A stretch of 64,000 nt of DNA, from NCBI RefSeq assembly GCF_020387415.1, contig NZ_JAGWCB010000007.1, forward strand, positions 62,001 through 126,000, written 5' to 3'. How positions within the stretch are numbered: the first letter of the stretch is position 1; every line of letters starts with the position of its first letter. The notes beneath the pieces were generated by a model. It made no database searches and was not told the origin of the DNA. It worked only from the letters and a program-made list of their open reading frames with translations. A program made the translations under genes and the position numbers. Shown one piece after another: positions 1 to 8,909 of this stretch. Origin of the DNA: Ideonella benzenivorans (GTDB lineage Bacteria; Pseudomonadota; Gammaproteobacteria; Burkholderiales; Burkholderiaceae_C).

Positions 1-1
1 G

Positions 2-286
2 TCCCAGTCGGTGCGGCCGCCACGCATCGCGCTGGCGCCGGTGGCCTTCGAATGCACCCTGCACGAGACGATGGAGACCGACAGCCGCTACGTGTTCATC
101 GGCCGGGTGCGCTGGCTGCATGTGCGTGACGGGCTGGTGGACACCGACACCTGGCGGGTGCGGCTGCAGGATTACCACCCGGTGGGGCGGTTCGGCGCCA
201 GCTTCTACGTCAAGACGAACGAGCGTTTCGTGATCGGCGCGCCGGGGGACACGGCGCCCACCCGCACCGCCATTGACGAACTGTGA
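2..286 (+). CDS. Flavin reductase-like protein, C-terminal fragment
   Basis: This is the 3' end of a gene that begins left of the window; the frame is open from base 2 and ends at TGA. About 94 codons remain. The segment SRYVFIGRVRWLHVRDGL followed by LQDYHPVGRFG resembles the C-terminal half of FMN-binding split-barrel (flavin reductase-like) proteins, where a strand carrying F.GRV is followed by a conserved R/G-rich turn. Such proteins bind FMN and often supply reduced flavin to monooxygenases. The flavin-binding N-terminal half is not visible, so the family call rests on a fragment and no specific partner can be named. Confidence 0.55.
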   Translation, partial: SQSVRPPRIALAPVAFECTLHETMETDSRYVFIGRVRWLHVRDGLVDTDTWRVRLQDYHPVGRFGASFYVKTNERFVIGAPGDTAPTRTAIDEL

Positions 287-445
287 GCCTGGCCCGGCCC
301 ACGGGCGGAATTAGAAGGCGCACTTCTTGCTTACAATTTTCATCAGCCAGGCTGCTTGCCCCAAATGGGTGAGAACCGCTGGGCCAGAAGTCCTCAATCG
401 GAGCGCGGAGGAGACAGATTCCGTTTTGTTCGATTCGAGGTTGTC

Positions 446-835
446 ATGCCATTGCTGAAGTTCAACATCATCCGCGGCCGTTCCCGTCAAGAGATCGACA
501 CGCTCCTGGACGCCGCCCACGAGGCCATGCTCGAGGCCTTCAAGGTGCCCGAACGCGACCGCTACCAGATCGTGCTGGAGCACGACGCCCACATGCTGCG
601 CGCCCTGGACACGGGCCTGGGCATCCCCCGCAGCGAGAAATTCGTGCTGCTGGAAGTGGTCTCCCGCCCCCGTTCCAAGGAAGCCAAGCAGGCCTTCTAC
701 AAGCTGATGGCGCAGACGCTGGAAAGCCGCTGTGGCATTTCGCCCAACGACCTGATGGTCAGTTTCGTGATCAACAGCGATGAGGACTGGTCCTTCGGCG
801 GTGGCCGGGCCCAGTTCCTGACCGGCGAGCTCTGA
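446..835 (+). CDS. Tautomerase-family protein
   Basis: A 129-residue protein starting MPLLKF. In the tautomerase superfamily the initiator Met is removed and Pro1 is the catalytic base, so the Met-Pro start decides the start codon; the upstream in-frame extension would bury this proline. Length and the segments LEHDAHML and MVSFVINSDEDWSFGGGRAQF fit the roughly 130-residue Tautomerase_2/YusQ-like group, not the 60-70 residue 4-oxalocrotonate tautomerases. It is therefore not the missing dmpI of the phenol pathway at the other end of the window. It appears monocistronic; the substrate is unknown. Confidence 0.8.
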   Translation: MPLLKFNIIRGRSRQEIDTLLDAAHEAMLEAFKVPERDRYQIVLEHDAHMLRALDTGLGIPRSEKFVLLEVVSRPRSKEAKQAFYKLMAQTLESRCGISPNDLMVSFVINSDEDWSFGGGRAQFLTGEL

Positions 836-1113
836 AGCCCGCTTGACCACTGCCGCGGCTGTCATGCGACGGCCCTAAGCGGCAGTTGGCCCAACGGCGT
901 TGACCTGACGCAAATCGCGCTGTGCGGTGCCTCTCGCAGAGGCTTGCAACAGCGCCGGGTTGATGCCGTTTCATCCCCCATCGGGATCGGGGCGCTCCCG
1001 CCACACTGGGAGGCTGCGACACACGTGCTGCCCATGTTTTCTCGCATCTGACCGCGGGACGCTTCGTGGGCGCCGCCGAGGTGTCGTGCCTGGAACCCAA
1101 TGGGGAGTGCTTG

Positions 1114-2751
1114 ATGATCGACAGACTGTCATTCCGACAAAAGATATTCGTGCTGGTGGGCGCCGCGGTGGTGGCGGTGTTTGCGCTGGCGGTTCAATCG
1201 CTGATCCAGGTCTCGCGCCTGACCGAGGCGGCGCACCGGGGCAAGCTGGTGTCGGCGGTGGAATCCGCCTATGGGCTGGCCGAGGGGTTCCGACAGCAGG
1301 TGCTGGCCGGCAAGATGACCGAGGCCCAGGCCCAGGCGGCCGCCAAGGAAGCCCTGCGCCAAGTCCGCTACGGCGATGGGATGAAGGAGTACATCTTCAT
1401 CTGGAGCACCGAGGGGCGCAGCGTGATGCACGCCGTGAACCCGTCCTGGGAGGGCCAGGTCAAGCTGGGCCAGATCAAGGACGCCCGTGGCGGCGACGTG
1501 ATCCAGCTGATGATCGATGCGATGGCGGCCAGCCGGACCGGGCGGGCCGAGCTGGACACCGATTTCGTGCGCCCGGGTGAAACCCAGGCCGTGCCCAAGA
1601 AGCTCTACCTGATGAAGGTGGAGGGCTGGAACTGGCTGGTGGGCTCAGGGGTGTACACGGACGACGTGCAGGCGGCCGTGCTGGGCGAGCAGCTGCGCAC
1701 CGGCGCCAAGGTCACGGTGGTGCTGGTGCTGCTGGTGCTCCTGGGCGGGATGATCAGCCGCGGCGTGCTGCGGCAGATCGGTGGAGACCCGGCCGAGGCG
1801 TCGCGGGTGATGGATGAGGTGGCGCACGGCAATCTGGCCGTGCAGCTGCCCCAGACGGCGCCGGGCAGCATGCTGGGCCGCCTGGTGTCCATGGTCACCG
1901 CCCTGCGGGGCACCGTGACCCAGGTGCGCCAGTCGGTGGACAGCATCTCGGTGGCCGCGCGGGAGATCGCCACCGGCAACACCGACCTGAGTGCGCGCAC
2001 CGAGCAGACGGCGTCCAACCTGCAGGAAACAGCCAGCTCCATGGAGCAGCTGACCAGCACCGTGCGCCAGAGCGCCGATGCCGCCCGCACCGCCAACCAG
2101 CTGGCCTCGTCGGCCGCGGGCGTGGCCGAACAAGGGGGCCGGGTGGTGTCGGACGTGGTGCACACGATGAACGACATCAACCACGCCAGCCAGAAGATTG
2201 CCGACATCACCGGGGTGATCGACGGCATTGCCTTCCAGACCAACATCCTGGCGTTGAACGCCGCGGTGGAAGCGGCCCGGGCCGGCGAACAGGGCCGCGG
2301 CTTCGCGGTGGTGGCCGGCGAGGTGCGCAGCTTGGCGCAGCGCAGCGCCGAGGCCGCCAAGGAGATCAAGACCCTGATCGGGGCCAGCGTCGAGAAGGTC
2401 GAAACCGGGGCCCGCCTGGTGGGGCAGGCCGGAGACACCATGGGAGACATTGTCTCCTCCGTGCGCCGGGTCACCGATGTGGTGGGCGAGATCACCGCTG
2501 CCACCGCGGAGCAGAGCCAGGGCATTGGCGAGGTCAACCAGGCCGTCACCAACCTCGACCAGATGACGCAACAGAACGCGGCGCTGGTCGAACAGTCGGC
2601 GGCCGCAGCCGAGAGCCTGCGCGAGCAGGCCCAGCGCCTGGCCTCGGTGGTGGCCCACTTCCGGCTGGAGGATGGCGCCGCAGGGGGCGCGGCTGCTCAG
2701 TTCGCCACCGGCTCGTCGGCCAGCGTCCAGGCCACGTCCAGCAGCACCTGA
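1114..2751 (+). CDS. Methyl-accepting chemotaxis protein with periplasmic Cache sensor
   Basis: A 545-residue inner-membrane chemoreceptor. A first transmembrane helix lies at about residues 11-31, then a periplasmic single-Cache-type domain (about 40-185, containing [10 protein letters not shown] and [10 protein letters not shown]), a second helix (about 198-217), HAMP, and a long cytoplasmic coiled coil. The CheA/CheW-binding hairpin tip is clear: [20 protein letters not shown] followed by [19 protein letters not shown]. The ATG at 1114 follows the run TGGGGAG and gives a normal N-terminus ([12 protein letters not shown]). No other che gene is near, so the receptor is orphaned and its ligand unknown. 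Its last 55 bases overlap the end of the convergent gene on the other strand. Confidence 0.93.
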   Translation: MIDRLSFRQKIFVLVGAAVVAVFALAVQSLIQVSRLTEAAHRGKLVSAVESAYGLAEGFRQQVLAGKMTEAQAQAAAKEALRQVRYGDGMKEYIFIWSTEGRSVMHAVNPSWEGQVKLGQIKDARGGDVIQLMIDAMAASRTGRAELDTDFVRPGETQAVPKKLYLMKVEGWNWLVGSGVYTDDVQAAVLGEQLRTGAKVTVVLVLLVLLGGMISRGVLRQIGGDPAEASRVMDEVAHGNLAVQLPQTAPGSMLGRLVSMVTALRGTVTQVRQSVDSISVAAREIATGNTDLSARTEQTASNLQETASSMEQLTSTVRQSADAARTANQLASSAAGVAEQGGRVVSDVVHTMNDINHASQKIADITGVIDGIAFQTNILALNAAVEAARAGEQGRGFAVVAGEVRSLAQRSAEAAKEIKTLIGASVEKVETGARLVGQAGDTMGDIVSSVRRVTDVVGEITAATAEQSQGIGEVNQAVTNLDQMTQQNAALVEQSAAAAESLREQAQRLASVVAHFRLEDGAAGGAAAQFATGSSASVQATSSST

Positions 2752-5147
2752 GCGCCCTGGGTCAGCTCGCGCGGGGCGGTGTACTCGCGCGGGTTGTGGC
2801 TCAGCCCGCCGGCGCTGGGCACGAAGATCATCGCCGTGGGTGCGATGCGGGCCAGCATCTGCGCATCATGGCCGGCGCCCGAATGCAGCCGCCGGCACGC
2901 CAGGCTGCGGGTGCGGGCGGCCGTCTCCACCAGGCGCACGATCCGCTCGTCGAACGGCACCGGCTCGAAGCGCGCCAGCCGCCGGCTGCTGATCTGCAGA
3001 CCCTCGGCCTCGGCCAGTTCGGCCACGCGCACCGCCAACTGGGTCTCGGCCTGTTGCAGCCGGGCCTCGTCGGTGTGGCGCAGGTCGATGGTCAGGGTGG
3101 CCGTGCCGGGGATCACGTTGATCAGGTTGGGGCGCAGGCTCAGCGCGCCCACGGTGGCCACCAGGCCCGGGCCCAGGCGCTGCGTCAGTTCGCGCAGGAA
3201 CACGGCGATGGCCGCGGCCGCATAGCCCGCGTCATGGCGCAGGTGCATCGGCGTGGTGCCCGCGTGGTTCGATTGGCCGCGCAGCGTCACCTCCTGCCAG
3301 GAGATGCCCTGCACGCCCTGCACCGCGCCGATCGCCAGCCCTTCGACCTCCAGCACCGGGCCTTGCTCGATGTGCAGCTCCAGAAAGGCGTGCGGCCGGA
3401 TGCTGCCGCAGGGCAGCGGGCCGGCGTAGCCGATGCGCTGCAACTCGTCGCCCAGGCGCGCGCCGTCGATGGCCACGGTGTCCAGCGCCTGCTGCAACGG
3501 CAGGCCGCCCGCATGCACCAGGGAACCCATCATGTCCGGCTGGAAGCGCGCGCCCTCCTCGTTGGTGAAGGCGGCCAGCACCAGCGGGCGCTCGGTCTGC
3601 ACGCCGTGGGCGTCCAGCCAGCGCAGCACCTCCAGCCCCGCCAGCACGCCGTAGTTGCCGTCGTAGCGGCCGCCGGTGGCCACGGTGTCGATGTGCGAGC
3701 CCAGCATCACCGGCGCAGCCTTGGGCTGTCGGCCCGGCCGGGTGCCGAAGAGGTTGCCGATCTGGTCCACCTGCACGTCCAGCCCCTGGGCCTTCATCCA
3801 GGCCACCAGGGTGTCGCGGCCGGCCCGGTCGGCGTCGGTCAGGGCCAGGCGGCAGACGCCGCCTTCGGGCGTGGCGCCCAGCGCCGCGTGGGCTTCCAGC
3901 CGGTCCATCAGGCTGGCCTCGTCCGGGCCGTGGCGCTGCAGCCAGTGGGTCTGGGCCGAGCGCACCGCGTCGGCCGGCAGGCCGGTCAGGGTGCGGTAGA
4001 GGGTGGGGGCCGTGGCGCCCTCGGTGCTGAAGACCAGCACCCGGCTGTGCGCGTCCAGGCCCAGGGCCTGGGCCTGCGCCGGGTGGGCCTGCAGCGCGAG
4101 CAGCGCGGCCACGCCCGCCGCGCCGGATTCGCCTGAGAGCACCGGCACATCGCCCTCGGTGGCATGGGCCAGCCGCACCATGGCGGATTGGGCCAGCGCG
4201 TCGTCCACGGTCATGAACAGGTCCACGGCCGGCTGCAGGAAGCGCCAGGCCAGCGGCGAGGGCTCCCCGCATGCCAGCCCGGCCATCAATGAATCGACAC
4301 TGCCGCTGGCGACGGCCGGCTGCCCGGCGCGGGCGCTTTGCAGCAGGCAGTCGGCCTGCTCGGGCTCGACCACGATGAAGCGCGGACGGGCCGCGCCATA
4401 GCGCTCCCACAGCGTGCTGACCACGCCGGCGGCCATGCCGCCCACGCCACCCTGCAGCACCACATGGGTCCAGGGGCAGGGCCCGTCGGCGGGCGCCAGG
4501 TCCAGCAGCTCGTCGGCCAGGATGGCGTAGCCCTGCATCACGTCGCGCGGTACCGCCTCGTAGCCGGGGTAGGAGGTGTCGGAGACCACGTCCCAGCCGT
4601 TCGCGCGGGCCAGCCGCTCGGCCTCTCGCACCGATTCGTCGTAGTTGCCGGCAATGCGCACGATCTCCGCGCCATAGGCGGCGATTGCCTGCTCCCGCTC
4701 CTGACTGACCTGGGCGTGCAGCACGATCACGCAGCGGCAGCCCAGGCTTTGCGCGGCGGCCGCCAGGGCCCGGCCGTGGTTGCCATCGGTGGCGCTGATG
4801 ACGGTGAAGTCACGCAGCGCGGCGGCGTGTCGGCCGCCCAGCAGGTCGGCGGCGCTGAAGCCGGCCTCGGGCCAGCGGCGCTGCACCAGGCGCAGCAGCG
4901 CGAACGGCGCGCCCAGGGTCTTGAAGCTGGCCAGCGGCGAGCGGCAGGATTCGTCCTTGAGCGTGAGCTGGCCCAGGCCCAGTGCCGCCGCCAACCGGGG
5001 CAGGCGCCAGGCGGGGGTGGGCTGCGGGGCCATCAGCGGCCAGTGCGCCAGATCGGCACGGGCCCGGTGGGCGGCGGACAGGTTCAGCACCTCGGCCAAG
5101 GCCGGGTCGTAGGGGCGGCGGGTGGCCGCGGGATTGGCGAAGAACAT
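2697..5147 (-). CDS. Diaminopropionate ammonia-lyase fused to Zn-dependent amidohydrolase (carbamoylase type)
   Basis: One uninterrupted 816-residue frame containing two enzymes. Residues 1 to about 392 are a PLP fold-type II diaminopropionate ammonia-lyase (YgeX-like), with the PLP lysine K76 in [10 protein letters not shown], the [11 protein letters not shown] phosphate/substrate loop and a glycine-rich [11 protein letters not shown] loop. This activity turns 2,3-diaminopropionate into pyruvate and ammonia. Residues from about 405 are a hydantoinase/carbamoylase-type M20 metallo-amidohydrolase with the metal ligands in [32 protein letters not shown] and GGLSHN. In E. coli ygeX sits beside separate amidohydrolase genes, so physical fusion is consistent with function in one route. 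The M20D amidohydrolase gene lies 22 bp upstream on the same strand. The fused substrate pathway is inferred, not shown. Confidence 0.85.
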   Translation of the reverse strand: MFFANPAATRRPYDPALAEVLNLSAAHRARADLAHWPLMAPQPTPAWRLPRLAAALGLGQLTLKDESCRSPLASFKTLGAPFALLRLVQRRWPEAGFSAADLLGGRHAAALRDFTVISATDGNHGRALAAAAQSLGCRCVIVLHAQVSQEREQAIAAYGAEIVRIAGNYDESVREAERLARANGWDVVSDTSYPGYEAVPRDVMQGYAILADELLDLAPADGPCPWTHVVLQGGVGGMAAGVVSTLWERYGAARPRFIVVEPEQADCLLQSARAGQPAVASGSVDSLMAGLACGEPSPLAWRFLQPAVDLFMTVDDALAQSAMVRLAHATEGDVPVLSGESGAAGVAALLALQAHPAQAQALGLDAHSRVLVFSTEGATAPTLYRTLTGLPADAVRSAQTHWLQRHGPDEASLMDRLEAHAALGATPEGGVCRLALTDADRAGRDTLVAWMKAQGLDVQVDQIGNLFGTRPGRQPKAAPVMLGSHIDTVATGGRYDGNYGVLAGLEVLRWLDAHGVQTERPLVLAAFTNEEGARFQPDMMGSLVHAGGLPLQQALDTVAIDGARLGDELQRIGYAGPLPCGSIRPHAFLELHIEQGPVLEVEGLAIGAVQGVQGISWQEVTLRGQSNHAGTTPMHLRHDAGYAAAAIAVFLRELTQRLGPGLVATVGALSLRPNLINVIPGTATLTIDLRHTDEARLQQAETQLAVRVAELAEAEGLQISSRRLARFEPVPFDERIVRLVETAARTRSLACRRLHSGAGHDAQMLARIAPTAMIFVPSAGGLSHNPREYTAPRELTQGAQVLLDVAWTLADEPVAN

Positions 5148-5169
5148 CGGCAGCGGAAGCGGCGAAGGG

Positions 5170-6354
5170 TCAGTGGGCGGCGCGCGGCAGTTGCTGGCGC
5201 ACCAGTTCGGCGAAGTAGCGCGCGCCCACGGGCAGCAGCGCGTCGTTGAAGTCGTAGCCGGCGTTGTGCAGCGGCAGGGCGCCGGGCTGCTCGCCCGTGC
5301 CGTTGCCCAGGAAGATGAAGGCGCCGGGCACCCGCTGCAGGAAGGCGCCGAAGTCCTCGGAGATCATCAGCGGCGGGTAGTCCGCCTGCACGTTCGCAGG
5401 GCCAACCACGGCCCGGGCGGCCGCCAGGGCGGCCTCGGTGCAGGCCGGCCAGTTCACGGTGGGGGCGAACTCGTGGGTGTACGTCACCGCGACCTGCGCG
5501 CCATGGGCGGCACCGACGCCGGTGGCGATGGCGCGGATGCGCTGCGCCAGCAGGGCCTGCACCGCCGGCGTGTAGCTGCGCGTGTCGCCGCGGATCACGA
5601 CCTGGCCGGGCAGCGCGTTGCGCAGGCCATCGGTCTGGAATTCGGTGCAGGACAGCACGGCGGATTCGCCCGGGTCGACCGCTCGCGCCACCACCGTCTG
5701 CAGCGCCAGCACGATCTCGGCGCCGATCACCAGCGGGTCCACCGCCATGTGGGGGCGGGCGGCATGGCCGCCGCGGCCGGTGATGCGGATCTCGAAATTG
5801 TCCTCGGCCGCCATCATCGGCCCCGGCCGGGTGGCGATGTGGCCGGCCGCCAGCCCGGGCAGGTTGTGCAGGCCGTAGATCGCGTCCACCGGAAAGCGCT
5901 CGAACAGGCCGTCGGCCATCATTGCGGCAGCGCCGCGGCCGTGTTCCTCGGCTGGCTGGAAGATGAAGCGCACCGTGCCGTCGAAGTCGCGCTGCTCGCT
6001 GAGCAACTGGGCGGCGGCCAGCAGCATCGCCATGTGGCCGTCGTGGCCGCAGGCATGCATGCGGCCCGGGTGCTGCGAGGCATGGGCCCGTCCCGGCGCT
6101 TGCTCGCCCAGGGCCAGCGCATCCATGTCGGCCCGCAGGCCGATCACGCCGCGGCCCTGGCCCACGCGCAGGTTGGCCACCAGGCCGGTGCCGCCCAGGC
6201 CGCGGTGCACCTCCAGGCCCAGCACGCCCAGCACCTGGGCCACGTAGTCGGCGGTCTGGCGTTCCTCGAAGCCGGTTTCCGGGAAGCGGTGCAGGTGGTG
6301 GCGCCAGCGCACCCAGGTGTCGGGGGCGGGCGCGGGCAGGGGCGGGTTGTTCAT
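5170..6354 (-). CDS. M20D-family amidohydrolase (hippurate hydrolase-like)
   Basis: A 394-residue cytosolic metallo-amidohydrolase of the M20D/HipO aminoacylase group. Diagnostic motifs are RRHHLHRFPETGFEE-like N-terminus, LRADMDALAL, MHACGHDGHMAML (metal Cys/His), IFQPAEEHGRGAAAM (catalytic Glu pair), GRGGHAARPHMAVDP (dimerisation-domain His) and SEDFGAFL. The family removes acyl groups from N-acyl amino acids. It lies 22 bp upstream of the lyase-amidohydrolase fusion on the same strand and is divergent from an Lrp-type regulator, so the three probably form one amino-acid salvage unit. Substrate is not determinable from sequence. Confidence 0.9.
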   Translation of the reverse strand: MNNPPLPAPAPDTWVRWRHHLHRFPETGFEERQTADYVAQVLGVLGLEVHRGLGGTGLVANLRVGQGRGVIGLRADMDALALGEQAPGRAHASQHPGRMHACGHDGHMAMLLAAAQLLSEQRDFDGTVRFIFQPAEEHGRGAAAMMADGLFERFPVDAIYGLHNLPGLAAGHIATRPGPMMAAEDNFEIRITGRGGHAARPHMAVDPLVIGAEIVLALQTVVARAVDPGESAVLSCTEFQTDGLRNALPGQVVIRGDTRSYTPAVQALLAQRIRAIATGVGAAHGAQVAVTYTHEFAPTVNWPACTEAALAAARAVVGPANVQADYPPLMISEDFGAFLQRVPGAFIFLGNGTGEQPGALPLHNAGYDFNDALLPVGARYFAELVRQQLPRAAH

Positions 6355-6415
6355 CGGCGACTCCGGGGCAGGGCCCCATTGTTGGGGGCCTGCGCTGCCA
6401 AGGGGACTCGTTTTG

Positions 6416-6426
6416 TCCCATTGGGA
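6416..6426. promoter_or_regulatory. Short palindrome in the divergent promoter of the Lrp-type gene
   Basis: TCCCA-T-TGGGA is a perfect inverted repeat in the 110-bp gap between the M20D amidohydrolase and the Lrp-type regulator. Lrp-family proteins usually bind and autoregulate at their own divergent promoter, so it is a candidate operator. It is short enough to occur by chance. Confidence 0.25.
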
Positions 6427-6464
6427 TGCGGCCCCTGTCTCAAGATGGCCGGCAAAATGAGCAG

Positions 6465-6944
6465 ATGTCTCAAGCCCTGGACCGTCTGGATCGCCAGATC
6501 CTGGAAGCGCTGCAGCAGGATGCGACCGTGCCGGTGCGCACCCTGGCCGAGCGCCTGCACAGCTCGCCCGCCACCTGCCAGCGCCGCATCGCCCAGTTGC
6601 GGGCCCGCGGGGTGATCCGCCGTCAGGTGGCGCTGCTCGACCCCGATTTGGTGGGCCGCCCGCTGACCGTGTTCGTCTCGGTCGAGCTGGACAAGCAGAA
6701 CGACGCGCTGCTGCGCGCCTTCGAGCAGAAGATGGCGGCCCAGCCGGCCGTGATGGCCTGCTGGGAGGTCTCGGGCGAGTTCGACTTCCTGCTGATCGTC
6801 ACCGCCGCGACGATGACCGAGTACCACGCCTTCACCCGGGCGTTGTTCTCATCTCACAACAACGTGCGCAATTTCAAGAGCATGTTCGCGATGAACTGCG
6901 CCAAGTTCGAGACCCGGCTGCCGCTGGAACTGCCCGAGGCCTGA
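6465..6944 (+). CDS. Lrp/AsnC-family transcriptional regulator
   Basis: A 159-residue Lrp/AsnC regulator. The N-terminal winged helix-turn-helix (LDRLDRQILEALQQDATV, then RTLAERLHSSPATCQRRIAQL) is followed by an effector-binding RAM domain (VFVSVELDKQ to FKSMFAMNCAKFET). The chosen ATG gives MSQALDRLDRQIL, the usual start of the family; an upstream in-frame ATG at 6426 would add 13 unconserved residues. It is divergent from the amidohydrolase/fusion unit, the typical arrangement for a local regulator responding to an amino acid or its derivative. Confidence 0.92.
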   Translation: MSQALDRLDRQILEALQQDATVPVRTLAERLHSSPATCQRRIAQLRARGVIRRQVALLDPDLVGRPLTVFVSVELDKQNDALLRAFEQKMAAQPAVMACWEVSGEFDFLLIVTAATMTEYHAFTRALFSSHNNVRNFKSMFAMNCAKFETRLPLELPEA

Positions 6945-7046
6945 GCCCGCCTCCCCCGAAATCCGCCGCCGCGGCCCAGAGGCCTGTGTCACACTGGAAA
7001 AGTCGACCTGGCCTGGCCAGACGGTGTCCCTCCACAGGAAGTCCGC

Positions 7047-8909
7047 ATGCCCCTCCGGCCTGTTGCAGGTGCCCTCACTTCGTTGCGCCGCTCCCCCGTG
7101 GTGGTGGCGGCGGTCGTCACTTCGCTGGTGGCGGTGCTGGTGGTGTCGCTGGCCGGGGTGTCGATCTGGCAGGAGCGCAACCGGCAGCGCGAACGGGCGG
7201 CGGCCTCGACCCAGAACCTGGCCCGCCTGCTCGAAGGCCGGGTCGGGGATCTGCTGGCGCGGGTGGACATCCTGCTGCATGTGGCCACCGTGCGCCTGAA
7301 GGACGCCTCGTTGCCCCCCTCGCCAGTGCTGGCCCAGGAGTTGGAGGCCATGGCCCGGGCGGTGCCGGTCGTGCGGGGGGTGTACTTGGTGGATGCGCAC
7401 AACCGGCCGGTCTGGGTCTGGGGTGCTGTTCGCCATTCCCCTCCGCCGCTGCCCGACCTTCAGACGCTGGATTGGCGGCGTTCGAACACGGTGCTGCAGA
7501 CCGGTCCGCTCTGGAAGCCGTCCGAGCGCGTGTGGGTGCTGTTGTACTCCTGGCCTTGGCACGACGGCGCCGGCCAACTGGCCGGCATGGCCCACGCCGA
7601 GGTGGCGGTGGAGGCCTTCGACCCGGTGTTCAAGGGGATCGACCTCGGGCGGACCGGGGCGGCCACGCTGCGCACGGCCAGCCAACTGGCCCTGGTTTAC
7701 CGCCGTCCCTGGCCGGGCGGCAGCCAGGATGACGTGGGGCGCAGCCAAGTGTCCGACCAGCTGCGGCAGGCTCTGGCCCGGGCGCCTGAGCAGGGCGAGT
7801 ACGTGGCGGTCGTCCCGGTGGACGGGGTGGCGCGCATCAATGCCTACCGGCGTGTCCATGGTCAGGACCTGTACCTGCTGGTCGGCCTGCCGGAGACGGA
7901 CTTTCCCAAGGGATGGAACCGGGTGGATGCCAGCGTGCTGGGGCTGGCCCTGGCCGCCATCGGCGTGGCCTTCCTGACGGTGTGGGCCCTGCTGCTGCGC
8001 TCGCGGCAGGCGGTCGACGCGGCGCAGGGTCGCAGCGAGGCCATCGTCAACTCCTCGTGCGACGCCATCATCGCCACCACGCCGGACGGGCTGGTCACCG
8101 GCTGGAACCCCGCGGCCGAAGCGATGTTTGGCTATACGCAGGCCGAGATGCTGGGCCAGCCGCTGCTGCGGCTGTTCCCCGCCGATCGGCAGGTGGAGGA
8201 GCAGGGCCTGCTGGAGCGCCTGCGCCAGGGCGAGGCGATCGAACATCTCGAGACCGAGCGCTTGCACCGGGACGGGCACCGCATCGCGGTGTCGGTGGCC
8301 CTGTCGCCCATCGTCGACCGCGAGGGCCGGGTGCTGGGCACCTCGCGCATCGCGCGCGACATCACCCGTCAGAAGGCGCTGGAGCGGCAGGTGCGCGAGA
8401 TGGCCTTTCTGGATCCGCTGACCCGGCTGCCCAACCGGCGGCTGGTGATGGAGCGGCTGCTGCACATCCAGCAAGGCTGCCGGCGCACCCAGGCGCATGC
8501 GGCGGTGCTGTTCGTGGACCTGGACCGCTTCAAGCAGCTCAACGACCGGCATGGCCACGCGATGGGCGACCAGGTGCTGATCGAGGTGGCGGTGCGCCTG
8601 CAGGCGGTGGTGCGCGAGAACGACACCGTGGGGCGCCTCGGCGGTGATGAGTTCGTGATCCTGTGCGAAGGCCTGGGCCACAGCGAAGACGAGGCCCTGC
8701 GGGCCGCACAGACGGTGCGCGACAAGGTGCAGCGGGCGCTGGACCGCCCCTTCACCTGGGATGGCGCCTGCCACGAACATGGTGCCAGCGTGGGCATCCG
8801 CGTGTTCGGCGGCGGGCACGAGGACCTGGACGCGCTGCTGCACGATGCCGACCGCGACATGTACGAGGACAAGGCCCGGCGCCGCGCGGCGCCGGTCGGT
8901 TCACTCTGA
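7047..8909 (+). CDS. Membrane diguanylate cyclase with extracellular sensor and PAS domain
   Basis: A 620-residue protein. An N-terminal membrane helix (VVVAAVVTSLVAVLVVSL) is followed by a periplasmic Cache-like sensor (about residues 45-285), a second helix (LGLALAAIGVAFLTVWALLL), a PAS domain (about 330-440, with IVNSSCDAIIATTPDG and GWNPAAEAMFGY) and a C-terminal GGDEF domain. The active-site GGDEF lies at about residues 532-536. An inhibitory-site RxxD (REND) sits exactly five residues upstream, so product inhibition by cyclic di-GMP is expected. No EAL domain is present. AGGAAG precedes the ATG. The last 9 bases overlap the end of the convergent fumarylacetoacetase gene. Confidence 0.92.
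   Translation: MPLRPVAGALTSLRRSPVVVAAVVTSLVAVLVVSLAGVSIWQERNRQRERAAASTQNLARLLEGRVGDLLARVDILLHVATVRLKDASLPPSPVLAQELEAMARAVPVVRGVYLVDAHNRPVWVWGAVRHSPPPLPDLQTLDWRRSNTVLQTGPLWKPSERVWVLLYSWPWHDGAGQLAGMAHAEVAVEAFDPVFKGIDLGRTGAATLRTASQLALVYRRPWPGGSQDDVGRSQVSDQLRQALARAPEQGEYVAVVPVDGVARINAYRRVHGQDLYLLVGLPETDFPKGWNRVDASVLGLALAAIGVAFLTVWALLLRSRQAVDAAQGRSEAIVNSSCDAIIATTPDGLVTGWNPAAEAMFGYTQAEMLGQPLLRLFPADRQVEEQGLLERLRQGEAIEHLETERLHRDGHRIAVSVALSPIVDREGRVLGTSRIARDITRQKALERQVREMAFLDPLTRLPNRRLVMERLLHIQQGCRRTQAHAAVLFVDLDRFKQLNDRHGHAMGDQVLIEVAVRLQAVVRENDTVGRLGGDEFVILCEGLGHSEDEALRAAQTVRDKVQRALDRPFTWDGACHEHGASVGIRVFGGGHEDLDALLHDADRDMYEDKARRRAAPVGSL

Noticed and set aside
446-835. Tautomerase as the missing 4-oxalocrotonate tautomerase (dmpI)
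   Set aside because: It is twice the length of DmpI and belongs to a different tautomerase group; dmpI probably lies past the right edge after dmpG.
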